From assembly GCA_964431735.1 (NCBI GenBank), contig CAYSLJ010000072.1, positions 1-35,829 on the forward strand: 35,829 nucleotides of DNA, written 5' to 3'. The first letter of the stretch is position 1; the number at the start of each line of letters is the position of its first letter. Under the pieces are notes generated by a model. That model worked only from the letters and a program-made list of their open reading frames with translations. It was not told the origin of the DNA and ran no database searches. The translations under genes and the position numbers were made by a program. Shown here piece by piece: positions 17,443 to 24,373 of the stretch. The DNA comes from CALARM01 sp964431735 (lineage in GTDB: Bacteria; Vulcanimicrobiota; SpSt-956; JAKJGF01).

Positions 17443-18087
17443 ATGAAATGCCCTGTATGTGGAGTTGATAATTTAGAAGGTTCTGCCTATTGTGATGACT
17501 GTGGGTCAAAGTTACCCGCTGCCGGAGCAGCACCTGTAGCAGCATCACAACCTGTTGCTCCTCCTCCTGTGGCAGTTACACCTGCACCTGTAGTTGGAGG
17601 AAAACTTACATGCCAGGCATGTGGGTTTGAAAATAATTTAGGTGAAGCCTTTTGTTCGGATTGCGGTGCATCTCTGAGTGGATCTTCGCCGGTAGAAGCG
17701 GCGATTCCATCTCCCGTCGTTTCCGGACAACCATCTCCACCTGTAACCCCGGTAGTCCCCGGTAGACCGGTAGCAAAATTAATTGAAAAGAAAACTCAAA
17801 GAGAGTTTCCACTTACAGCAGATGTTATGATTGCCGGCAGACAGAGCCCGGCAGATAATATCTTCCCCGATCTTGATCTTACTGAAGTGGATACGGACTC
17901 CTATGTTTCCAGAAGACATCTTCAGATAATAAGACAGGGGGAACAATATTTAGTAGAAGATTTAGGCAGTTCCAATGGTACATTTTTAAATGAAGGGCCT
18001 CGCTTAAATCCCGGAATTCAGCAATCACTCAGCAATGGTGATCGCATTCAATTGGGACAGACAGAGTTTGTATTTGTAATTTCATAA
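17443..18087 (+). CDS. Double zinc-ribbon FHA protein
   Basis: A strong ribosome site (AAGGAGG from 17426) precedes the ATG. The 214-residue protein has one zinc ribbon at 1-22 (CPVCGVDN...CDDCGSKL), an Ala/Pro/Val linker, a second ribbon at about 53-76 (CQACGFEN...CSDCGASL), another Pro-rich linker, and a C-terminal FHA domain (about 110-213). FHA phosphothreonine-binding motifs are present: AGRQSP, VSRRHLQI and GSSNGTFLN. It should read threonine phosphorylation, most simply by receptor 4, and may pass it on through the ribbons. The first ribbon nearly repeats that of the phosphatase fusion at 14314, evidence of a shared module inside this locus. Confidence 0.92.
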   Translation: MKCPVCGVDNLEGSAYCDDCGSKLPAAGAAPVAASQPVAPPPVAVTPAPVVGGKLTCQACGFENNLGEAFCSDCGASLSGSSPVEAAIPSPVVSGQPSPPVTPVVPGRPVAKLIEKKTQREFPLTADVMIAGRQSPADNIFPDLDLTEVDTDSYVSRRHLQIIRQGEQYLVEDLGSSNGTFLNEGPRLNPGIQQSLSNGDRIQLGQTEFVFVIS

Positions 18088-18183
18088 TATTTAAGAATGT
18101 GTTGTAAATTTTGTATAAACCTCTGCCTGAGGCTTATTTTATGGTATGTTTACAAAGACATCTTACACTCTATAATTTTTTAA

Positions 18184-18213
18184 CCTGGAAGGGTGGTTAA
18201 CCATCCTTCCAGG
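18184..18213 (+). promoter_or_regulatory. 13-bp hairpin just before the ribosome site of the TPR/FHA gene
   Basis: CCTGGAAGGGTGG (18184-18196) and CCATCCTTCCAGG (18201-18213) form a 13-bp stem (one G-T pair) with loop TTAA. No T-run follows, so it is not a standard terminator. It ends a few bases before AGGTGG (about 18216-18221), the ribosome site for the ATG at 18227. It could stabilise the mRNA 5' end or affect initiation. Confidence 0.6.
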
Positions 18214-18226
18214 GATAGGTGGCTAT

Positions 18227-19753
18227 ATGGACTGGGAACTCTTGAAGAAGATAGACCCTACAAAATTAATAGGAGGAGAAGGTTCTTCTCCTTTTGATCT
18301 ATTAACAGGAGATAAAGATAAGGTAAAAGCTTCAAAAGATATACCTCTTACCGGACTTTATTATCGAAAACCTGTTTTCAAATATGATCCTGCCAGGAGT
18401 CTTGTATGTAAAATTGAATTTTTTGAATCTCAGGAAAAAAACCCCTTTGATATAGGTTTGTTGAAATCTATTACTATAGGAACAGCTGAGAGGTATTTTG
18501 CAGATGTCTGCAGATATATAGTTAAAAATAAACCGCAGAAAGCTTTAACCAGATTAACTGATGTCTTGAATAAAGATCCTCAGTACAGTGATGCCTATTT
18601 CCTTATGGGGTGTATACTTCTGGAAGCAGAGCAATTCGATAAAGCAAACAGTTGTTTTCAAAAAGTTTTGTTATGCCAGAAATCTCTTGGTAAAGAGTTC
18701 AGGAAGTATTTACCGTCCTTTCATGTTGAACTTAACCTGAACCTTTCGTCAAGTTTCTGTATATTTCCTGAATTACTCGGTGCTACAATGCTGGTAGCTA
18801 TAAGTTACTGGGAAAATGGAAAGAGATCTGAAGCTATTTCTGCCCTGGAACAGACAGAATCGATTTTTCCCAAAAACTCATCAGTTTTATATTTAAGTAC
18901 TTATTTTAAAATGGAAATGGGGAAATATAAAGATGTAATTACACAGCTTTCCAGCTTTGAACCATCCAGTATAATGGATCTGGCAACCTATACATTATTC
19001 GGAGCATCTCTTTACAGTACCTATGATTTTTCAGGAGCAATACAGGTATTGAAGAATGCTCTTAAAATTTCTGATAAGTTTGAACAGGATGAACAGAATA
19101 AACTTATTCGTTATCATCTGGGAAGAGCTTATTTAAATAGAGGCGATAAATTTGAAGGTCTCCAGGAATTACAGAAAATTGCGTCTACAGATCCGGATTA
19201 TCTGGATATAAATTCTATATTAAAAAATCCTTCCCTGGGAGCAAAGCCTTATGCAAAGGAAAAAACAGTGGAAGCAGAACTAAAGACACCTGCTCCTGTA
19301 CAGGAGCAAAAAGCAGTTGTTTCTCCTTTAAAACCTTCAGAAGATAAACCTGTTCCTGAGCCACAGAAAAGTGAAACCGTAAAGGCAATTCCTCAACAGG
19401 AACATGCAAATATACCTTTAGATATACTTTCCATGGCTGATGATACCAGAGTTCTGCCCCCATCCGGAGCCAGACTTTTAATAAAAAATACAGGAGAGAC
19501 CTTTCCAATTAAGGTACAGGAAGCTACAACTATTGGCAGAGAAAGTATAAATACTATTCCTTTTACGGAGGATTTTTCTATTTCCAGAAAACAGGCCAGA
19601 ATAGTATTTGAAGAACATAACTTTTATGTAGAAGATCTGGGAAGTACAAATGGAACCTACCTGAATAAACGTCGTATAACTACTAAAATGCCTCTTAAAC
19701 ATAATGATGAAATACAGATGGGCAAAAAGACTTTCACTTTTATTGTAGAGTGA
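18227..19753 (+). CDS. TPR - FHA protein
   Basis: The 508-residue cytoplasmic protein has an N-terminal region without recognised domain (1-90) and then TPR-like helical repeats (about 95-330; KALTRLTDVLNKDPQYSDAYF, AISALEQTESIFPKNSS, AIQVLKNALKISD). A Pro/Lys/Glu-rich linker (345-400) leads to a C-terminal FHA domain (about 413-507) with IGRESIN, ISRKQARI and GSTNGTYLN. It is the second FHA reader of the block. A 139-base gap with a stable hairpin separates it from the first, so it may be regulated apart. The role is probably scaffolding: TPRs bind a protein and the FHA binds a phosphothreonine. It converges with the hydrogenase-like gene downstream. Confidence 0.9.
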   Translation: MDWELLKKIDPTKLIGGEGSSPFDLLTGDKDKVKASKDIPLTGLYYRKPVFKYDPARSLVCKIEFFESQEKNPFDIGLLKSITIGTAERYFADVCRYIVKNKPQKALTRLTDVLNKDPQYSDAYFLMGCILLEAEQFDKANSCFQKVLLCQKSLGKEFRKYLPSFHVELNLNLSSSFCIFPELLGATMLVAISYWENGKRSEAISALEQTESIFPKNSSVLYLSTYFKMEMGKYKDVITQLSSFEPSSIMDLATYTLFGASLYSTYDFSGAIQVLKNALKISDKFEQDEQNKLIRYHLGRAYLNRGDKFEGLQELQKIASTDPDYLDINSILKNPSLGAKPYAKEKTVEAELKTPAPVQEQKAVVSPLKPSEDKPVPEPQKSETVKAIPQQEHANIPLDILSMADDTRVLPPSGARLLIKNTGETFPIKVQEATTIGRESINTIPFTEDFSISRKQARIVFEEHNFYVEDLGSTNGTYLNKRRITTKMPLKHNDEIQMGKKTFTFIVE

Positions 19754-19797
19754 ATGCCTTTTTTAATAATTTTTTAATAACTGAGTTAAACTTATAA

Positions 19798-21750
19798 TTA
19801 AAGCTTCACAACAATATGACTTATATTATTATTAATATCCGATACTGAAGAAGAAACATCTGAAATATTTCTTGTAATTTCGTTGCTTGTAACAGATTGT
19901 TCTTCAACAGCACTGGATATAGTCATTTGAAAATGTTGAATTTGCTGAATAACTGTTGAAATATTCTTCATTATATTTGCAGTATCAGTGGAAGATTCTT
20001 GTATGGCATGTATTTTATCTTCTATTTCCTTTATAGCTTCTTTAGTTTCAGTTGCCAGTTTTTTTACTTCGCTTGCTACTATAGCGAAACCCTTACCGGT
20101 TATACCGGCTCTGGCTGCTTCTATGGTTGCATTTAAGGCCAATAAATTTAATTGTTCTGCTATATCTCTGATAAAGCCTGCTACTTTCCCTATTTCATTG
20201 CTGGAATTTTCCAGTTTTATAATAGTATTGGTAGAATTTGTTGCCATCTGTGCTGCTGATGTAGCAATACTTGAAGCCTTATGAGCACTTTTTGATATTT
20301 CTGCAATACTGGCAGTCATTTCCTCCATACTGCCTGCTACATTATTTGTCATATTTGTTAATTCCTGTGTTGCAGTGCTGATTGTATTTATTTCTTCATC
20401 TTTTAAAGAACGGGCTTCTATATCACTCATAAGTACTTTATGGTGATCTAACAGATAATGATGACAATTTTCAGGTTTGTTTAATTTATTAAATATTGCT
20501 ATAGCCATTTTTTCACATGTACCATAACCACAGGCGGAACAATTATAAAGATCACTGTCAGATTTTTTTCCCATAGTTCTGTAAATAGCTTTTAATTCAG
20601 TATTATCCGGTTTACGAATATCATAATTTGAACTGAGATTGATATAGGTACGTTTATAAAGTCCAGGTTTCCAGTATTTTTCCAGTAATTGCTCAAGGGC
20701 TCTTCTGGTCTGCCAGTTAGAAAATATCCCCAGTATACCCTTTTTACGATGTTTTTCCTGCATCTCCATATTCCTTTTTTCTACAAGTATTTCCAGTTCG
20801 TCAGGGGATTTTTCCGACATATCAGTACCTGTACCTCCGTTACAACCGAGATCACAGTTAAGACAATCTACTATTAAAGGGGCAGAACCTTTTTTTACCA
20901 TAGCGTAGAGATGATCTAGATATTCATAAATAACATGAGGGCCTTCGATTTTTCTGATAGCTTTTCTCAAGCCGGGATCCCATCTTTCTGCTGTCCTCAT
21001 AAGTCCTCCCGGCGTGGAAAACAAAACTGCTCTTTCGGCAGGAGGATTATCATAATCTACTTTCTGAAAAGATGTCAGTCTTATCTGTTTCTCCTTAAAA
21101 TATTCTTTTAATGCATGAAAGGTTATATTATAAATATCAAAACCTGTTTCATCAAATTCTCTTTTTTTAGCTATACACGGTGATATCATAGCAATCTTAT
21201 AATTCTTATAGGCGGGATAAAATTCATAGATCATCTTGACCGTGTGTAACATAGGACTATCAGCAGGAGCAAGATAGGGAAGAAGTTCCGGGCGATATAT
21301 TTCTATATAAGTCACAATGGCAGGGCAGGGCTGGGCTATTATCAACTTTGGATTATTTAATCTTGCATGTTCCAGATAGGAACGAACGGTCAATTCAGCA
21401 CCGAAACTTACATCAAAAACGGCAGATATACCTGTAGATTTGAGCCATCCGTTCAGGTTAAGGTACTCTTCAGGGAAATTTGCTGCCACACCCGGTGCAA
21501 CCAGAGCTATCATTTTTGTTCCCCTGGATATATCTGTGAAAAATTTTTCCGTATCATCAATAAAAATGCGTGCTTTATGAGTACATGCTTTTATACATTG
21601 TCCGCACCCTATACATAAATTTTCATTGATTTTTACATAATTGCCGGAGCCATCATTACAATATTTTACAGGACAGACAGATATACAGGTATGGCAATTA
21701 ACACATTTATCTTTATCTACACTGATTATTTCACTCAAATGATGGTTCAT
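19798..21750 (-). CDS. [FeFe]-hydrogenase-like sensor fused to chemoreceptor signalling domain
   Basis: The 650-residue protein has no membrane segment. In order: two [4Fe-4S] ferredoxin motifs (CVNCHTCISVCP, CIGCGQCIKACT), an iron-hydrogenase large-subunit domain (about 65-330), an FeS domain near 395-430 (CSACGYGTC...C) and a methyl-accepting chemotaxis domain (about 440-650) with tip IAEQLNLLALNATIEAARAG. The four H-cluster cysteines appear kept: QPCPAIV, ISPCIAKK and LNCDLGCNGG. The proton-transfer cysteine of the usual TSCCPAW is proline here, and the MPC methionine is serine. Loss of these residues is known in sensory hydrogenases (HydS type). It probably senses H2 or redox state and signals to a CheA pathway; no che genes are in the window. 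AAGGAGC and GAGGT precede the ATG. Confidence 0.9.
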   Translation of the reverse strand: MNHHLSEIISVDKDKCVNCHTCISVCPVKYCNDGSGNYVKINENLCIGCGQCIKACTHKARIFIDDTEKFFTDISRGTKMIALVAPGVAANFPEEYLNLNGWLKSTGISAVFDVSFGAELTVRSYLEHARLNNPKLIIAQPCPAIVTYIEIYRPELLPYLAPADSPMLHTVKMIYEFYPAYKNYKIAMISPCIAKKREFDETGFDIYNITFHALKEYFKEKQIRLTSFQKVDYDNPPAERAVLFSTPGGLMRTAERWDPGLRKAIRKIEGPHVIYEYLDHLYAMVKKGSAPLIVDCLNCDLGCNGGTGTDMSEKSPDELEILVEKRNMEMQEKHRKKGILGIFSNWQTRRALEQLLEKYWKPGLYKRTYINLSSNYDIRKPDNTELKAIYRTMGKKSDSDLYNCSACGYGTCEKMAIAIFNKLNKPENCHHYLLDHHKVLMSDIEARSLKDEEINTISTATQELTNMTNNVAGSMEEMTASIAEISKSAHKASSIATSAAQMATNSTNTIIKLENSSNEIGKVAGFIRDIAEQLNLLALNATIEAARAGITGKGFAIVASEVKKLATETKEAIKEIEDKIHAIQESSTDTANIMKNISTVIQQIQHFQMTISSAVEEQSVTSNEITRNISDVSSSVSDINNNISHIVVKL

Positions 21751-21898
21751 TACCTCAGCTCCTTAAATAGAATATTTACTATTTATAAAAAAATTATCTA
21801 TAAAAAATTATAACATATTTTTTATACAAATACTGTTTGCATTCTTACAATTTTTATTAGAAATTAAAATATTTAAAATATTAAACTAATTTTTACTA

Positions 21899-22109
21899 AG
21901 AGCCTATCCGAAAAGTCATCAAATACCTTCCGGTGGGTGAGGCTCTTCCGAAAAATCTATAATCCTCTTGCAAAAAAACTCTTATTACAGACTGCTACGA
22001 TATTACATTTGTTTAATTTATAAATTACTGTTAATACGGTATATATTTTTCTCCAGAGCCTCACCCACCGGAAGGGTGTAGAATAAATATTACTTTTCGG
22101 ATAGGTTCT
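21899..22109. mobile_element. Palindromic MITE-like element A
   Basis: The ends are 18-nt inverted repeats (21899-21916 AGAGCCTATCCGAAAAGT and 22092-22109), with one mismatch. Inside, a perfect 21-nt inverted repeat (21926-21946 and 22055-22075, core CCGGTGGGTGAGG) flanks an AT-rich centre of about 108 nt. The centre resembles that of element B (CTCTTCCG at the left, cagactg in the middle, taatacgg and CTCCAGAGCC at the right). It has no coding capacity. It is probably a non-autonomous element or a large structured RNA. Confidence 0.75.
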
Positions 22110-22110
22110 A

Positions 22111-22331
22111 AGTACCGCTCCAAATAAGTTAGTACCCATATTAAAACCTGTCCCTGGCCGGACTCTTCCGGAAAAGATATGATCCTGTTACGTGGCAAAC
22201 TGGTTTTGCAGACTGTTAATATTTTGCATCTATATCATTTACAACTCTCTTTTAATACGGCATATCTTTTCCTCCAGAGCCCGGTCAGGGACATGAGAGT
22301 GTTCCATATTTTTTGGGTACCAATTTACCTG
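22111..22331 (+). mobile_element. Palindromic MITE-like element B
   Basis: It begins AGTACCGCTCCAAATAAG immediately after element A. Imperfect inner arms of about 33 nt pair (TGTCCCTGGCCGGACTCT...GGAAAAGATATG with CATATCTTTTCC...CAGAG...CAGGGACA). Read as the reverse complement, the copy at 29991-30221 matches almost throughout. The right end stops at ATTTACCTG and lacks the last ~10 nt (GTGCGGTACT) seen in the other copy, so this one looks slightly truncated. It has no ORF of its own. Confidence 0.8.
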
Positions 22332-22521
22332 AGCTGATAGCTGACAGCTAACTGCTGAACGCTTACAAATATATAATCTTTCTGAAAGAAAACCTGTTTT
22401 TACATACATCTACTATTTTGCCTCTTTATCAGCTTCTGTCTGCCAGGTTCTTAAGAAGAAAAAAGGCTTTAATTTAAATCCTACTGACCTGAGCATGAGC
22501 ATGTCATAAATTGCATCCTCC

Positions 22522-22549
22522 CGTCACGCGTTACGTGTAACGCGTGACG
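22522..22549. repeat. 28-bp GC-rich palindrome
   Basis: CGTCACGCGTTAC (22522-22534) and GTAACGCGTGACG (22537-22549) are perfect inverted copies around GT. The left arm is identical to the 13-mer at 11237-11249. Its base composition is unlike its surroundings, and no T-run follows on either side. It is likely a REP-type palindromic unit. Confidence 0.85.
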
Positions 22550-22633
22550 AGAATAAAATATGCATTATTTATACTCACTTCAGTAAATAAAATGGCAAAG
22601 TCGAGATAAATATATTCAAATTAATATTATCTA

Positions 22634-22642
22634 TGTTATAAT
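22634..22642 (+). promoter_or_regulatory. Promoter of the GNAT gene, probably leaderless
   Basis: TGTTATAAT is an extended -10 (TATAAT at 22637-22642) with a weak -35 (TTCAAA, 22615-22620). The ATG at 22651 follows after eight bases, at or beside the expected transcription start, and no ribosome site lies between. This implies leaderless or nearly leaderless mRNA. Confidence 0.55.
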
Positions 22643-22650
22643 AATATTCT

Positions 22651-23481
22651 ATGAATAATATAGACTATAGAAAAATTAAAGATATAGAAGAATGTAAGTT
22701 ATGTGAAGAGCTACAGCTTACGGTATGGGGTTTTTCTGAACGAGAGGTTTTCCCGGCCAGACATCTTCTGACTGCCCAGCAAAACGGAGGTCTTGTCATT
22801 GGAGCTTTCAGTGACACAGGTAAACTGATAGGATTTTCTTATGGATTTCTGGGTTATTCTGAAGGTAAATATTATCTTTATTCTCATATGCTCGGTGTCC
22901 TTGATGAGCATAAATATAAAAATATAGGATATAATTTGAAACTCCTCCAGAGAAAAATAATTCAGGAAAGAGGTTTTTCATTAATCAAATGGACATTTGA
23001 TCCTCTTGAAAGTCCGAATGCCTATCTTAATTTACACAAACTGGGTGCTGTAATAAAAACTTATTATATAGATTATTACGGAGAATTCAGAGGTATAAAT
23101 TATGGTTTACCTACAGACAGATTTCTCGTGGAATGGGAACTGAATAATCATAGAGTTATAGAGAGAGTGGAAAAACAAAGTATTTCCCATCTTAATTCAT
23201 CTGACTATCCTGTCATTACAGAAACTTTTTATAATAAGAAAGGTTTTCTGGAGTTAAAAAAAGTGGAATTAAATTTTACTGAAAAAAAAATTCTTGTAGA
23301 GATACCATCAAATATACAGGAAATAAAAAGTCTTGATTTCAAAGCAGCCATAGACTGGAGAAATAAAACAAGAGACATATTTACTTCTTATCTTACCGGA
23401 AAATACTGTATAACTGATTTTTGTACTTTTAGTCATTATAAAAAATTAAGAAAAAGTTTTTATCTGCTGGAGCGGTACTGA
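22651..23481 (+). CDS. GNAT-superfamily acetyltransferase (COG3375-like)
   Basis: The 276-residue protein follows the COG3375 pattern closely: VWGFSEREVFPARHLLTAQ, GGLVIGAF, IGFSYGFLGYSEG, YLYSHMLGVL, WTFDPLESPNAYLNLHKLGAV, YYGEFRGINYGLPTDRFLVEWEL. This family has a GNAT fold; its substrate is not established to my knowledge. The usual acetyl-CoA loop is weak here (DEHKYKNIGYNLK). The last codons (LLERY, stop) are encoded by a 28-nt repeat fragment (23469-23496), so the natural C-terminus may have been changed by insertion. It is bracketed by inverted copies of that repeat and does not appear to belong to the operon downstream, which starts 17 bases later. Confidence 0.88.
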   Translation: MNNIDYRKIKDIEECKLCEELQLTVWGFSEREVFPARHLLTAQQNGGLVIGAFSDTGKLIGFSYGFLGYSEGKYYLYSHMLGVLDEHKYKNIGYNLKLLQRKIIQERGFSLIKWTFDPLESPNAYLNLHKLGAVIKTYYIDYYGEFRGINYGLPTDRFLVEWELNNHRVIERVEKQSISHLNSSDYPVITETFYNKKGFLELKKVELNFTEKKILVEIPSNIQEIKSLDFKAAIDWRNKTRDIFTSYLTGKYCITDFCTFSHYKKLRKSFYLLERY

Positions 23482-23496
23482 GAGCCTGTCCGAAAA
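23469..23496. repeat. 28-nt repeat fragment, inverted copy of the A/B junction
   Basis: GGAGCGGTACTGAGAGCC followed by TGTCCGAAAA is the inverse of 22094-22121 (the end of element A joined to the start of element B) with three differences. It contains the TGA stop of the GNAT gene (23479-23481) and ends two bases before the ATG at 23498. The two copies are in inverted orientation about 1.35 kb apart. Confidence 0.8.
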
Positions 23497-23497
23497 T

Positions 23498-24373
23498 ATG
23501 AATCTTTTAGAGCCTGATTTCATAAGAAAACTTGAATATTTGAGTATACTTTCCAGGAAAGTTTTTAAGGGCAACCTTAAAGGTGAACACAGGAGTAAAA
23601 GAAAAGGAATAAGCCATGAATTTTCCGATTATAGAAATTATGTACCAGGCGATGACCTTCGCTATATTGATTGGAACCTTTATGGTAGGCTGGAAAGATT
23701 ATTTTTAAAATTATTTCTGGAAGAAGAAGATCTTTATGTATATATATTGCTCGATACAAGTTCCTCTATGGATTATGGTATTCCGGGGAAACTGGATTAC
23801 AGTATAAAAATAGCCGCTTCCCTAGGTTATATAGCATTGACCGGTATGGATAGATTATGTGTTATGACCTTTGATAATAATATCCATGTTGAAATTAATT
23901 CAGCCAGAGGGAAAGGGCACTTTTTAAATTTACTCCACCATCTTCAAATAATAAAACCCGGTGAAATAACTCATTTAAATCAGGCTCTTAAGAATTTTGC
24001 CATGAGATTTTTAAAACCGGGACTGGTTATCATAATATCTGATTTTTTTGACAAAAACGGTTATGAAGAAGGATTAAAATTTCTTCTCTATAAAAAATTT
24101 GAACCATTTCTCATACAAATTCTTGCTCCTCAGGAATTGTCACCTGATATGACCGGTAATATAAAATTGATAGACAGGGAAACAAATACTAACAGAGAAA
24201 TGACTGTAAATCAAACCCTTATAGATATTTATAAGAAAAACTTGAATGGTTATATAGAGAAGCTTTATAATTTTGCTGCCAGCAGAGGATTTCAGCATGT
24301 AGTAACATCTACAGACTGTCCTTTTGACACTCTCATAATGAATACTCTCAGAAAAGGAGAACTGGTAAGATGA
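23498..24373 (+). CDS. DUF58-family protein (vWA-like)
   Basis: The 291-residue protein has the DUF58 hallmark near residues 46-62 (SDYRNYVPGDDLRYIDWNLYGR) and a vWA-like fold with a MIDAS-type DTSSSM (about 85-90). It has no signal peptide or membrane helix. DUF58 proteins commonly occur with MoxR ATPases and BatA-like membrane proteins in stress, metal-insertion or envelope functions; no MoxR gene is in the window. The ribosome site is weak because the repeat fragment 23469-23496 lies directly upstream, so its start region may have been remodelled. Its stop overlaps the start of the next gene by four bases (ATGA), a sign of translational coupling. Confidence 0.9.
   Translation: MNLLEPDFIRKLEYLSILSRKVFKGNLKGEHRSKRKGISHEFSDYRNYVPGDDLRYIDWNLYGRLERLFLKLFLEEEDLYVYILLDTSSSMDYGIPGKLDYSIKIAASLGYIALTGMDRLCVMTFDNNIHVEINSARGKGHFLNLLHHLQIIKPGEITHLNQALKNFAMRFLKPGLVIIISDFFDKNGYEEGLKFLLYKKFEPFLIQILAPQELSPDMTGNIKLIDRETNTNREMTVNQTLIDIYKKNLNGYIEKLYNFAASRGFQHVVTSTDCPFDTLIMNTLRKGELVR

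Larger units (their letters stand above)
22332..22650. other. Intergenic stretch before the GNAT gene
   Basis: No gene is visible. It begins with agctgatagctgacagctaactgc, a set of short overlapping AGCTGA/CAGCT words typical of dispersed intergenic repeats. It contains the GC-rich palindrome at 22522-22549 and ends with a probable promoter. The rest is unremarkable AT-rich DNA. Confidence 0.6.

Noticed and set aside
21957..22139. Short minus-strand ORF in the palindromic element region
   Set aside because: It runs across the centre of element A and the start of element B, has no ribosome site and no protein-like pattern; a similar chance ORF occurs over element C (30150-30335).
22522..22549. 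Rho-independent terminator
   Set aside because: The palindrome is strong but has no T-run on either side and a dispersed copy of its arm exists at 11237, so a repeat unit is the better reading.
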